Source: Lachnospiraceae bacterium UBA3273 (GTDB lineage Bacteria > Bacillota > Clostridia > Lachnospirales > Lachnospiraceae). From it: a stretch of 31,116 bases of DNA. Location: assembly GCA_002362385.1 (NCBI GenBank), contig DEUB01000057.1, positions 1 to 31,116 on the forward strand. The letters run 5' to 3'. Below are positions 8,213-15,729 of this stretch, in pieces. Numbering within the stretch: the first letter of the stretch is position 1; each line of letters opens with the position of its first letter. The notes under the pieces are model-generated. The model ran no database searches. It was given only the letters and a program-made list of their open reading frames with translations, and had not been told where the DNA came from. Made by a program: the position numbers and the translations under genes.

Positions 8213-8674
8213 TTAGGCATTCAAATCATCTGCTTCAATATATTCATATGAAACAGAAATTACCTTTGTCATGTAAGTGTATTCAAGTATTTTAGGCAAC
8301 AACATATCCGCAAAATTCAAAGTGTCCCATTCATACGTATCCACATTAGGAATTTCAATTACTCCCTCACATGATGTTGTGATTCTTAAACAAACCTCTT
8401 CATTATCATCTTCTGCTATAATAATAGCAGGCATTTCAAATTTGGTAGTAAGTGTTCCTTTATCATTGGCATACTCGGTTATAATAAATTCATCTGATTC
8501 TTGTATTTCTGCAGATGTAAGCTTATTTATATCTTCTATCTCAACATACCCTACATTTTTAATAAGTGTATCCTTTATAGTTTCTATATCTTTACTTACA
8601 TAATCACTTATTATATTCCATAGAAAATCTACGCCTAAATTCTCAATAAATTCGTCATTAACAATTACTGCCAT
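8213..8674 (-). CDS. Hypothetical acidic protein, no recognised family
   Basis: 153 residues from the ATG at 8674, chosen because AAGGAGAG lies about nine bases upstream; ATGs further upstream lack a site. It is strongly acidic, has few basic residues, and alternates strands and helices. A short middle part reads F-E-M-P-A-I-I-I-A-E-D-D-N-E-E-V-C-L-R-I-T-T. There is no signal peptide. The coding sequence is clearly more AT-rich than the housekeeping genes around it, which suggests recent transfer. A possible promoter TTGAAC-17-TTTTAT lies just upstream on the - strand. It could be an immunity or phage-type protein; I cannot assign it. Confidence 0.6.
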   Translation of the reverse strand: MAVIVNDEFIENLGVDFLWNIISDYVSKDIETIKDTLIKNVGYVEIEDINKLTSAEIQESDEFIITEYANDKGTLTTKFEMPAIIIAEDDNEEVCLRITTSCEGVIEIPNVDTYEWDTLNFADMLLPKILEYTYMTKVISVSYEYIEADDLNA

Positions 8675-9082
8675 TAGAACACTCTCCTTATCCATAAAAT
8701 TCCGATTTGTCAAATTGTTCAATGTCATTATCTTACCACAAGTGCATACACAATTCCATTAAATTCTGCTTAATCTTCCTTTGCCTTATTCTTTGCAATC
8801 ATCATCTGCCTTGCCCTGCTCATACCGTGAAAGTTTTATAGTACCATATTACCTTTCCCTTTGCTGTGGGTTCTGTGCTTATATATGATTTTTTCTCATT
8901 ACTTGTCGGGAGTTTGAATTGCGGAATATCATTGTTTGGTATTTCTCCATTTTGGGGAATAGGAGTTTATTTCGTACGGTAATTACCGCATAAAAAAAGA
9001 CTATAACCGTTACTGTCACAGCCTTTTAAGGATTGAAGAAGTCCCTTTTTTATTTGTATTTGTTCGTCGCCCCTCCGCATCG
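8675..9082. other. AT-rich gap with no intact gene
   Basis: About 400 bases with no convincing complete gene. It holds a perfect 12-bp palindrome CGGTAATTACCG at 8977-8988, followed on the + strand by a run of seven A. A short open stretch on the - strand (about 8786-8848), reading R-Y-E-Q-G-K-A-D-D-D-C-K-E before a stop, could be the eroded C terminus of a lost gene. A weak hairpin with a T-run near 8993-9020 on the - strand may terminate the gene ending at 9083. Confidence 0.4.
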
Positions 9083-9364
9083 TTAAGACATCCACAACAC
9101 TTTATCATTACAAAGACATACCGCATTGCCGTTCTTACCTAATTCAAATTTAATGCCTCTGGCATATCTTGGACCATAGCATATGTTCAGATATACCTGA
9201 CGATTATCCATATCAATGGAAAACTCAAAAGCCGCTTCCAAATAATACATGCCGTTTCTCTGCTCTTTGTCAATCTCTCTTTTCATATCCGTTTCTTTCA
9301 GGGATCCGTTCTCATAGAGCCATTTTTTCTGAATATCGGTAATCCGGCATCCTGCTTTTCCCAT
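9083..9364 (-). CDS. Small hypothetical protein
   Basis: 93 residues from the ATG at 9364, which has AAAGG five bases upstream; the ATG at 9385 lacks a site. The N-terminal half is charged and helical. The C-terminal half is beta-rich, with M-Y-Y-L-E-A-A-F-E-F-S-I-D-M-D and R-Q-V-Y-L-N-I-C-Y-G-P-R-Y-A-R-G-I. It has no signal peptide or membrane segment. A TATACT box lies in the spacer upstream. The protein may be complete or the tail of a longer lost protein. I do not recognise the family. Confidence 0.5.
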   Translation of the reverse strand: MGKAGCRITDIQKKWLYENGSLKETDMKREIDKEQRNGMYYLEAAFEFSIDMDNRQVYLNICYGPRYARGIKFELGKNGNAVCLCNDKVLWMS

Positions 9365-9470
9365 CTTACCCTTTGCATCTCCCATGTGCCGGAATCTACG
9401 ACTAAGTATAACACATTATGAACAGGGCAGGAAGAACCGATTAAAATGCTTTTTCAGACTTTACAAAAAT

Positions 9471-10172
9471 TCAACCGTTCAAAGATTTCCATGGTCTTTT
9501 CTTATAAAGCCAGCCGTTCCGCATCCAATAATCTTTTTCCGTTTTGCCGGAACCCAAATCTTTAAGCTGCATCATACGCATGATACCAAATATGAATTTC
9601 GTTTTCATTCCGACATGGACTTCTGCCTTTTGAATCATGTCCGCCAATTTCAAAATATCCTTATTTATTTTTGCCTTTTTCTCGGGAGAAACCTGTTCCC
9701 AGTTCATGGCTTGAACGGCTGTTCCATACCCTTTGATATATGGAACGCCCCAATAAAACAGTGTATTTGTTATATCTTTAACGGCTGATTTTGCTCCGGC
9801 CCCCGCTGCCGTTGATATGACCACCGCCTTTTTAGAAAACATGCACGCTCTTGGTCTATGGGACATCCAATATGTAAATGTGAAATCAATAAACGCTTTC
9901 ATGGGTGCTGAAGCATGCATACAATAGGTAGGCGTAGTAAAAATTAAGAGATCCGCTCCCTCGACAGCCTGCATGATCCGATACTTCTCCTTGTAAAAAG
10001 GACAGTCTTCATCATTTTCAATGCACTTATAACATCCCAGGCAGAAATGTTCCAAATCTTTCGGCAGAAAAAACTCCTGTATGTCACTGTTTGGAAATCG
10101 TTCCGCCAGCAGCCTTCCGATATGATAAGTGCTTCCCTTATGATTTTGGCCGTGAATTAATGTGATTCTCAT
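9471..10172 (-). CDS. Flavodoxin-fold NAD(P)H-dependent FMN reductase family protein
   Basis: A 233-residue flavoprotein of the NADPH-dependent FMN reductase/iron-sulfur-flavoprotein group. The phosphate-binding loop of the flavodoxin fold is H-G-Q-N-H-K-G-S-T-Y-H-I (residues 7-18). A C-x2-C-x2-C cluster with a later cysteine (C-L-G-C-Y-K-C...C-P) spans about 44-57 and is typical of the group. The segment T-T-P-T-Y-C-M-H-A-S-A-P-M-K-A-F-I-D (about 79-96) is the flavin-binding region. It probably reduces quinones, nitro or other electrophilic compounds. Its start overlaps the TetR stop by four bases (ATGA), so it is the second gene of an autoregulated two-gene operon, a common arrangement for electrophile-responsive reductases. 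Confidence 0.88.
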   Translation of the reverse strand: MRITLIHGQNHKGSTYHIGRLLAERFPNSDIQEFFLPKDLEHFCLGCYKCIENDEDCPFYKEKYRIMQAVEGADLLIFTTPTYCMHASAPMKAFIDFTFTYWMSHRPRACMFSKKAVVISTAAGAGAKSAVKDITNTLFYWGVPYIKGYGTAVQAMNWEQVSPEKKAKINKDILKLADMIQKAEVHVGMKTKFIFGIMRMMQLKDLGSGKTEKDYWMRNGWLYKKRPWKSLNG

Positions 10173-10789
10173 TGTTTGTCCTCCGAATAATTGATGTTAA
10201 ATTGTCTTATGTGTTCTTCGATCATATAAAGCGCCTCCTGCTCCCTTTCCGGCTGACGGTCACATACCGTCAGTAAAGTATAGATCGGAGCATAAAACTG
10301 CAATGCCAAAACTAAAGGATCGGCCCGCTTAAACTTTCCGGTTGAAATAAATATCTTGAATAATTCCCCCTGATAAGACAAGGGGTCATTATAATATTGT
10401 TTGGAATATAAGTCTGCAAGCTCCGAATCACGGAATTGTTCAATAGTAAGTAATTTTCTGAACAATCTCATACGATCGTCATGCAGAAAATAAAGAAATA
10501 ACTTTTTACCCATTTCTATAAAAGCTTCTTCTGTCACATCAGCGTAAATTCCTGCATCCACATTTGCATTATCTCCATGAATGCCTATATTAGCAGCCTG
10601 CTTTGTATAGTCCTCCCGCAATTCTTCCAATATGGCATGAAATATTTCCTGCTTATTTTTGAAATGCTTGTACAGAGACGGCGCCTTTATACCGACTGCT
10701 TTCGCAATATCATTCACATACACGTCGCTGTAACCCTTTTCTGAAAACAATATTAAAGCCTCTTCTATGATCTTCTTTTTCGTATTCAT
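10169..10789 (-). CDS. TetR/AcrR-family transcriptional regulator
   Basis: A 206-residue regulator. The N-terminal TetR helix-turn-helix covers about residues 8-55, with A-L-I-L-F-S-E-K-G-Y-S-D-V-Y-V-N-D-I-A-K-A-V-G-I and S-L-Y-K-H-F-K-N-K. The remaining helical part is the ligand-binding and dimerisation domain. CGGAGG lies before the ATG. It is the first gene of the operon with the flavin reductase. Two identical-type palindromes sit on its promoter (10804-10845), one filling the -35/-10 spacer, so autorepression is very likely. The inducer is unknown; with this partner, a quinone or other electrophile is a reasonable guess. Confidence 0.93.
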   Translation of the reverse strand: MNTKKKIIEEALILFSEKGYSDVYVNDIAKAVGIKAPSLYKHFKNKQEIFHAILEELREDYTKQAANIGIHGDNANVDAGIYADVTEEAFIEMGKKLFLYFLHDDRMRLFRKLLTIEQFRDSELADLYSKQYYNDPLSYQGELFKIFISTGKFKRADPLVLALQFYAPIYTLLTVCDRQPEREQEALYMIEEHIRQFNINYSEDKQ

Positions 10790-10803
10790 AAAAACCTCCG
10801 TTG

Positions 10804-10846
10804 GCTAATTTAGATTAGCTTAATAATAAGCTAATTGTAATTAGCT
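10804..10846. promoter_or_regulatory. Tandem palindromic operator of the TetR regulator
   Basis: Two copies of the palindrome GCTAAT-n4-ATTAGC lie at 10804-10819 and 10830-10845, exactly 26 bp apart centre to centre. The second extends to AGCTAATTGTAATTAGCT (10829-10846) and fills the spacer between the -35 and -10 boxes. The first lies downstream of the start site. Between them the half-sites also form TTAGCTT-n6-AAGCTAA (10815-10834). Confidence 0.8.
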
Positions 10847-10851
10847 GTCAA
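10823..10851 (-). promoter_or_regulatory. Promoter of the TetR-reductase operon
   Basis: On the - strand, a perfect -35 TTGACA (10846-10851) and a -10 TATTAT (10823-10828) are separated by 17 bases. Operator palindromes occupy the spacer and the region just downstream of the start. Confidence 0.85.
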
Positions 10852-10882
10852 GTCATAAAGTGCAACGCCCCATATCAATTTT

Positions 10883-10930
10883 AAAAGAGGCTGCCGCTTC
10901 ACGAATCTTCATTCGTTAAAGCGACAGCCC
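10883..10930 (-). terminator. Intrinsic terminator after the methyltransferase gene
   Basis: A long hairpin pairs GGCTGCCGCTT (10889-10899) with AAGCGACAGCC (10919-10929), with one mismatch. An inner stem ACGAAT-cttc-ATTCGT lies at 901-916 of that block (10901-10916). On the - strand it is followed by TCTTTT. It isolates the methyltransferase transcript from the TetR promoter. Confidence 0.8.
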
Positions 10931-10933
10931 CTT

Positions 10934-11725
10934 TCATTTTTGCTTAACTGTCAACTGCGCAATGGCCCCGTAGTGCAGAATATCAAATTCCTCAGGAGCG
11001 ATTTCTTCCAACAGTTTCCTGTGTTCCTGTTCCCACAGCCCCACTTCTTCCTTTTCCAGGGATGCGCCGATTCCCCTGCATGCCTTCATTCTGCCGTGCC
11101 AGCTCTCACGAGTAAAATGCACCTTTAAAGGGTATTCCTCATGATAAACCAGATCAAACTTCTCCTGATAACAGTCGGGTATAAAAATGGGATGCACAGT
11201 CTCTCCCGCACCGCTCCATGAAGGATTGTATTTCAGGACAAGCTTTTCGCTCGCTTTTGCAATTTCGTCCTCAAAGGGCAGCCACGCCATATACAATACG
11301 AGAATGCTTCCGTCTGGTTTCAACATACGGAAAAACGCAGGCGCGATCCGCTCATGATGAAAATACCAGAAGCATTGGCATGCCGTAATAACATCAAATG
11401 ATTCCCGGGGAAAATCCAGATCTTCCGCAGACAATGCATAGTAATCAATATCCATACCTTTCGAAAGGATTTCTGCCTGCCTGATCTGATTTTCCGAAAT
11501 ATCCGTGCCTGTCCATTTTGCACCCAGACGGTACATATTTCTGGGAAGCACGCCTGTTCCCGTACCTATGTCGAGAACCCTCTGACCCTCTATGCATAAG
11601 CCAAGACTTGCTATTTTGTCATAAAATTCCCAGGGATAAATATCGCGGAATCTGGCATAATCCTCTGAGGTCCTCCCCCAGTCAAAAGCCTTCCCGCCAT
11701 CTATATTTCTGTCTGTTATGTTCAC
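10934..11725 (-). CDS. Class I SAM-dependent methyltransferase
   Basis: About 263 residues. Motif I for S-adenosylmethionine binding is V-L-D-I-G-T-G-T-G-V-L-P-R-N-M (about 50-64). The ribose-binding acid lies in T-G-T-D-I-S (about 73-78). Motif II/III follow as F-D-V-I-T-A-C-Q-C-F-W-Y-F and L-K-P-D-G-S-I-L-V-L-Y-M. The C-terminal part, with W-H-G-R-M-K-A-C-R-G-I-G, resembles small-molecule methyltransferases of the UbiE/Methyltransf_11 type; the substrate is unknown. The start is non-ATG: GTG at 11725 or TTG at 11731, both served by AGGAGGGG. It follows the EAL/HDOD gene by about 25 bases without a terminator, so they probably share a transcript. Confidence 0.88.
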   Translation of the reverse strand: MNITDRNIDGGKAFDWGRTSEDYARFRDIYPWEFYDKIASLGLCIEGQRVLDIGTGTGVLPRNMYRLGAKWTGTDISENQIRQAEILSKGMDIDYYALSAEDLDFPRESFDVITACQCFWYFHHERIAPAFFRMLKPDGSILVLYMAWLPFEDEIAKASEKLVLKYNPSWSGAGETVHPIFIPDCYQEKFDLVYHEEYPLKVHFTRESWHGRMKACRGIGASLEKEEVGLWEQEHRKLLEEIAPEEFDILHYGAIAQLTVKQK

Positions 11726-11752
11726 GGGCAACGCCCCTCCTATATCGCGGAT

Positions 11753-12976
11753 CTAAAAGAACATCTCCCTGTACCAGATCATTGTATCCGTATATGCCTT
11801 ATATACCGTATCTACCGATACATCCTTGACTACCAGCCATCGGCATACTTCCTGCCAGTCGGCGTTCTCATAGGCTGCCATAAATTCATACACTTCGGCA
11901 AAGGCGCCTTTTTGTTCCAGGAGAGCGTTTCTGATATTCTTAGAAACGTTGACCTTATTAAGAGCCTCTTCCATAGGCACATCCAGAATGATGTCCAACA
12001 CCGAAAACAGGCCCATCAGGAACAACTCGGAAGCATGCAGCGCCAGCTCGAAAGACGGCGCTAAGGATTCCGCAAACTTCGCCCGAAGAAGAGAAATCCT
12101 TGTGATCTCATTGGGCTTATCAGCGCATAACTCCTTGGTAATCACTGTATTGATCCATTTCTTTAATTCCTTCTGACCGAGAATGGCCGCCGCATGGCGG
12201 ATAGAGGTTATCTTGGAATTAATGGCGATACGATTAACCATATCAAGCAGGGAAACCACCAGTGCCGTATCGCGTCCGATGATGTCTGCGGCTTTCGTCA
12301 GTTCATAATCATCATCATTGACGATATTCATCAGCTGCAGATAATTGACCTTTAAGGGCTCGATCTTTGTATCCCCTTTTGTAACGGGAAGACGGTAAAA
12401 CTTACCCTCGAAAAGAGGAAACGCTTCATCATCCTTCAGTTTGTCAAAAATCTCCTGATTATCCACATTCCCGACACAGATCTTAATCTGCGGATATTGA
12501 TACGAAAAATATATTTTTGCCTTATCCAGATTTATTCTTTTGGAGTCAAGAATAATATAAGTCATCAGCTTAAGGATCTCTTTTTTGCTCTCAAACTCCG
12601 CTATAGGCACCTTATAGACCGCCATCTTAAATCCGCCGTTCTTCAATTCCGTAAGACGTTTCTGATAATCCTCCGTATTGGTAATGGAATTGTCAAACAA
12701 AAGAACCAGCCGGCTGCGCGTCTTTCTATCGACCAACGACTCGATATCGGCAAATACATTAATAGGCCCTATGGGAAGGAAAACATCCGTACCGGGCGTC
12801 AACGTATCAAGACCGATATTCTCTATGACTTCCAACCCGTCTATCCTTCCTGCGCCGTTTAACATGGCCCCGCCCTGTAAATCCGGGTTCAGCAGATAAT
12901 TCTCCTTTTGCGAAAACAAAGAATAGGCGGAGACTTTCATATCCTTGTCAAAAAACGGGATCAATGTTGCTAGCAT
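11753..12976 (-). CDS. EAL/HDOD-type signalling protein with degenerate EAL domain
   Basis: A 407-residue protein matching the YuxH-type layout: an N-terminal EAL-like domain (about 1-195) and a C-terminal HDOD domain (about 200-395). The EAL catalytic residues are missing. No E-x-L motif is seen near residue 35, and the usual A-E-G-V-E segment reads C-V-G-N-V-D-N before Q-E-I-F-D-K-L-K. Cyclic-di-GMP hydrolysis is therefore unlikely, and binding or scaffolding is more plausible. The HDOD part has L-T-K-A-A-D-I-I-G-R-D-T-A-L-V-V-S-L-L, V-N-R-I-A-I and A-A-I-L-G-Q-K-E-L-K-K-W-I, typical of HDOD domains, which lack a working HD phosphohydrolase site. AAGGAGGT precedes the ATG. It has its own promoter with a palindrome on the -35 region. 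Confidence 0.85.
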   Translation of the reverse strand: MLATLIPFFDKDMKVSAYSLFSQKENYLLNPDLQGGAMLNGAGRIDGLEVIENIGLDTLTPGTDVFLPIGPINVFADIESLVDRKTRSRLVLLFDNSITNTEDYQKRLTELKNGGFKMAVYKVPIAEFESKKEILKLMTYIILDSKRINLDKAKIYFSYQYPQIKICVGNVDNQEIFDKLKDDEAFPLFEGKFYRLPVTKGDTKIEPLKVNYLQLMNIVNDDDYELTKAADIIGRDTALVVSLLDMVNRIAINSKITSIRHAAAILGQKELKKWINTVITKELCADKPNEITRISLLRAKFAESLAPSFELALHASELFLMGLFSVLDIILDVPMEEALNKVNVSKNIRNALLEQKGAFAEVYEFMAAYENADWQEVCRWLVVKDVSVDTVYKAYTDTMIWYREMFF

Positions 12977-13047
12977 ATCTTTTTACCTCCTTAAAGATCA
13001 TCCGTAAAGTATTACCCTGTCATCCACAAATTTTATACTTTTCTCCC

Positions 13048-13079
13048 ATTATATCAAATTTTGTATAGAATAACTATAC
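13048..13079 (-). promoter_or_regulatory. Promoter with palindrome upstream of the EAL/HDOD gene
   Basis: A perfect -10 TATAAT is at 13048-13053 on the - strand. No good -35 is present; instead the palindrome GTATAG-n5-CTATAC (13063-13079) covers the -35 position. This suggests an activator-dependent or repressed promoter. The leader is about 65-70 nt. Confidence 0.5.
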
Positions 13080-13139
13080 TCTATTTAGCAGGAAAATTAA
13101 AATACTGTTCAAGCTTATTGCAGACAGCCGCCGCACCGG

Positions 13140-13283
13140 CTATTTGAAAATAATGTTGGCATTGCATATCATCAAAGACGAGAGGAGCACGAGTGCCGCT
13201 CCTGCCGTAAACAAACAGGAATACCATTCCGGAAGATATTCCCGGAACAGGGAAGCGACACCCAGACCGATACCGAAAACATT
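13140..13283 (-). pseudogene. Frame-broken small membrane protein ORF
   Basis: AGGAGG and an ATG at 13282 (five bases apart) introduce a poor 36-residue frame. The neighbouring frame, entered by shifting at the first codons, reads about 47 residues of protein-like sequence: F-G-I-G-L-G-V-A-S-L-F-R-E-Y-L-P, then a hydrophobic helix L-F-T-A-G-A-A-L-V-L-L-S-S-L-M, ending at a TAG at 13140-13142. That frame has a stop just before it and no usual start codon of its own. The picture fits a small two-helix membrane protein gene broken by a one-base loss (or two-base gain) right after its start. It lies directly behind the purF terminator. Confidence 0.4.
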
Positions 13284-13293
13284 TTATCCTCCT

Positions 13294-13320
13294 AAAAAAA
13301 CGGCGGGGAGTCTCCCCGCC
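13294..13320 (-). terminator. Intrinsic terminator of the purC-purF operon
   Basis: A perfect GC-rich stem GGCGGGGA / TCCCCGCC with a 3-nt loop (13302-13320) is followed on the - strand by seven T (13294-13300). It is about 110 bases beyond the purF stop. Confidence 0.9.
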
Positions 13321-13334
13321 TGATCAAGTTGAAC

Positions 13335-13355
13335 CCGGGTCTATGGACCACCCGG
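13335..13355 (-). other. Hairpin between purF and its terminator
   Basis: The inverted repeat CCGGGT-n9-ACCCGG lies in the untranslated tail of the purF message, just ahead of the terminator. It may stabilise the 3' end or be incidental. Confidence 0.35.
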
Positions 13356-13429
13356 ATATCAACGTATTCTACGCAACAGATTATTTCCGTGCCATTATTA
13401 TATGCCAGATTTAAAACAATTACAATATC

Positions 13430-14875
13430 CTATTCCTCAAATTCTCCCCTTATATCCGTAACCGGCGGCTCCATGGGATACTGCCCCGTAAAGCATCCTC
13501 TGCAGATCTCTTTTCCGTTCACGATTTCCGAAAGCCTCTCCAGCCTTAAATAGCCAAGACTGTCCGCCCCGATCACTTCACGGATCTGTTCTGTGGTGCG
13601 GTTATAGGCGATCAGCTGCTCTCTGGCGGGCACATCCGTGCCGAAATAGCAGGGCCACAGGAAAGGCGGGGACGAGATCCGGACATGTACTTCCTTTGCC
13701 CCTGCATCGCGGAGCATTTTCACGATCCTGTCCGAAGTAGTGCCCCTGACAATGGAATCATCGATCATGATAACTCTTTTGCCCTTTACCACTTCCCGTA
13801 TGGGATTTAATTTTACCTGCACGCTGCTTTCCCTGTTTTTCTGCTTGGGTTTTATAAATGTACGGCCTACATAAGTGTTTTTTACAAAGGCGGTGGCATA
13901 AGGGATCCCCGACTCCATGGCATAACCCATGGCGGCGCAGTTGCCGGATTCCGGCACGCCCGTTACAATATCCGCCTCCACAGGAGAATCCATAGCCAGA
14001 AATTTCCCCGCCATGATCCTTGAATGATAAACGCTGGTACCGTCAAAAATGCTGTCCGGCCTTGCAAAATAAATATACTCAAACACGCATCTTGCATGCT
14101 TTTCTTTTGAAATACAAAGGCTCTTATCCGATTCGATCCCCTTATCCGGGCTGATGGTTACCACCTCTCCCGGCTCCACATCCCTGATAAACTCTGCGCC
14201 GATGGTATCAAGGGCACAGGTCTCGCTTGCCAATATGTAACAATTATCCCTCTTTCCGATGCACAAAGGGCGGAAACCGAAAGGATCCCTTGCCCCGATC
14301 AGCTTTCTCGGACTCATGACGATAAGGGAATAGGCTCCCTTTATTTTTTTCATGGCGCGTCCTACTGCCTCTTCCACGGTTTTGGAATTCAGACGCTCCC
14401 TGGCGATATGATAGGCAATGACCTCGGAATCAATGGTCGTCTGAAAGATTGCTCCCGTGTATTCCAGTTCCTTCCTAAGCTCGGGAGCATTGATCAGATT
14501 GCCGTTGTGGGCAAGTCCCAAAGTTCCTTTTACATAATTTAAAACAAGGGGCTGGGCGTTTTCCCTTGTGGAACTTCCCGCTGTGGAATACCGAACGTGT
14601 CCTACTCCGATATCCCCCTTTAATGCGGAAAGAGTATCCGGCGTAAAGGCCTCATTTAAAAGTCCCATATCCTTATAGGCAGAAACCTTTCCTTTTGGCC
14701 CCATAGTATCGCTAACGGCAATGCCGCAGCTTTCCTGTCCTCTGTGCTGTAAGGCGAACAGGCCGTAATAAATACTGGTAGCTACGTCATTGCCGTCAAA
14801 ATCATACATGCCGAAAACGCCACATTCCTCTTTTAAATGTTCATCCATACTCTGTCTGCTGTGACTGTTTTTCAT
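13430..14875 (-). CDS. purF: Amidophosphoribosyltransferase (glutamine PRPP amidotransferase)
   Basis: 481 residues; it catalyses the first committed step of purine synthesis, PRPP plus glutamine to phosphoribosylamine. The N-terminal Ntn glutaminase nucleophile is Cys18 in E-E-C-G-V-F-G, so a 17-residue propeptide must be removed if the start is right. The PRPP-binding loop V-I-M-I-D-D-S-I-V-R-G-T-T lies near 365-377. Four cysteines match the 4Fe-4S ligands of the Bacillus-type enzyme: one in A-R-C-V-F-E-Y, one in W-P-C-Y-F-G, and the pair in I-C-R-G-C-F. This predicts an oxygen-labile enzyme. The start lies four bases after the purC stop with a weak site; a second ATG (residue 10) would give a shorter propeptide but has no site. 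It is the last gene of the operon, with a strong terminator beyond. Confidence 0.97.
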   Translation of the reverse strand: MKNSHSRQSMDEHLKEECGVFGMYDFDGNDVATSIYYGLFALQHRGQESCGIAVSDTMGPKGKVSAYKDMGLLNEAFTPDTLSALKGDIGVGHVRYSTAGSSTRENAQPLVLNYVKGTLGLAHNGNLINAPELRKELEYTGAIFQTTIDSEVIAYHIARERLNSKTVEEAVGRAMKKIKGAYSLIVMSPRKLIGARDPFGFRPLCIGKRDNCYILASETCALDTIGAEFIRDVEPGEVVTISPDKGIESDKSLCISKEKHARCVFEYIYFARPDSIFDGTSVYHSRIMAGKFLAMDSPVEADIVTGVPESGNCAAMGYAMESGIPYATAFVKNTYVGRTFIKPKQKNRESSVQVKLNPIREVVKGKRVIMIDDSIVRGTTSDRIVKMLRDAGAKEVHVRISSPPFLWPCYFGTDVPAREQLIAYNRTTEQIREVIGADSLGYLRLERLSEIVNGKEICRGCFTGQYPMEPPVTDIRGEFEE

Positions 14876-14879
14876 CTTT

Positions 14880-15584
14880 TTATAGTCCTAATCTTTTAAA
14901 TACTTCGTTATATGCTTCTTCCACATTTCCCAAATCCCTGCGGAAACGGTCCTTATCCAGCTTTTCATTGGTGTTCACATCCCAAAGCCTGCAGGTGTCC
15001 GGGCTTGTCTCATCCGCTAAGATGATCTGTCCGTGATAACGTCCGAACTCGATCTTAAAGTCGATGAGCTTGATATCCGCCTGTAAAAAGTAAGCCTTTA
15101 ATACCTCGTTTACCTTGAAGGCATATTTCTTGATGACTTCGATCTCTTCCCATGTGGCAAGTCCCAAAGCAACTGCAAAATAGCTGTTGATCAAAGGATC
15201 GCCCAATTCGTCGTTTTTATAGGAAAATTCAATGGTGGGCTCTTTAAAAGGAGTTCCCTCTTCCACGCCGAGCCTCTTGGAAAAGCTGCCGGCAGCCACA
15301 TTTCTGATAATGACCTCCAAAGGCACGATCTCCACGCGCTTAACAGCCGTCTCCCTGTCGGAAAGTTCTTCCACATAGTGGGTGGGAACGCCTTCCTTTT
15401 CCAAAAGCTGAAACACCCGGTTCGTCATTCTGTTGTTGATCACGCCTTTCCCTACGATGGTGCCTTTCTTTTCTCCGTTAAATGCGGTAGCGTCATCCTT
15501 ATAATCCACGATCAACACATCGGGATCGTCCGTTTCAAATACCTTTTTTGCTTTTCCTTCATAAAGCTGGTTTAATTTTTTCAT
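14880..15584 (-). CDS. purC: Phosphoribosylaminoimidazole-succinocarboxamide synthase (SAICAR synthetase)
   Basis: A 234-residue ATP-dependent ligase joining CAIR and aspartate. The N terminus M-K-K-L-N-Q-L-Y-E-G-K-A-K-K-V-F is the family's classic nucleotide-binding start. Signatures V-P-L-E-V-I-I-R-N-V-A-A-G-S and L-I-D-F-K-I-E-F-G-R are both intact, and the length is normal. The open frame continues 29 codons further upstream, but the promoter -10 box (15675-15680) places transcription start inside or beyond that extension, and the family begins at this Met. The site before the ATG is modest (AGGG). It is the first gene of the purC-purF operon. Confidence 0.97.
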   Translation of the reverse strand: MKKLNQLYEGKAKKVFETDDPDVLIVDYKDDATAFNGEKKGTIVGKGVINNRMTNRVFQLLEKEGVPTHYVEELSDRETAVKRVEIVPLEVIIRNVAAGSFSKRLGVEEGTPFKEPTIEFSYKNDELGDPLINSYFAVALGLATWEEIEVIKKYAFKVNEVLKAYFLQADIKLIDFKIEFGRYHGQIILADETSPDTCRLWDVNTNEKLDKDRFRRDLGNVEEAYNEVFKRLGL

Positions 15585-15674
15585 CTCTGTTACCCTGTAC
15601 CTTTCGTTCCATTCATTTATAACATGCTTTGTCCGATATACCGCCAACAAGATACACCAGACCTTACGCACACA

Positions 15675-15703
15675 ATTATAATCAATCGATTATGAGAAAG
15701 CAA
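15675..15703 (-). promoter_or_regulatory. purC-purF promoter
   Basis: On the - strand, TTGCTT (15698-15703) and a perfect TATAAT (15675-15680) have a 17-base spacer. The spacer holds AATCGATT, part of a near-palindrome. The leader is about 85 nt, and I found no purine-riboswitch core in it. Confidence 0.8.
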
Positions 15704-15729
15704 TAACTGAATACACCAAAATTTAGCGC

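Noticed and set aside
8786..8848. Short protein-like tail on the - strand (R-Y-E-Q-G-K-A-D-D-D-C-K-E)
   Set aside because: Only about 20 codons with a stop just upstream; too short to call a gene or assign to a transposase or nuclease.
15585..15670. Purine riboswitch in the purC leader
   Set aside because: The conserved loop and junction sequences of the guanine/adenine aptamer are not present.
15585..15671. N-terminal extension of PurC
   Set aside because: The promoter lies at its edge, the family starts at M-K-K-L-N-Q-L-Y-E-G-K, and the extension has no family-like features.
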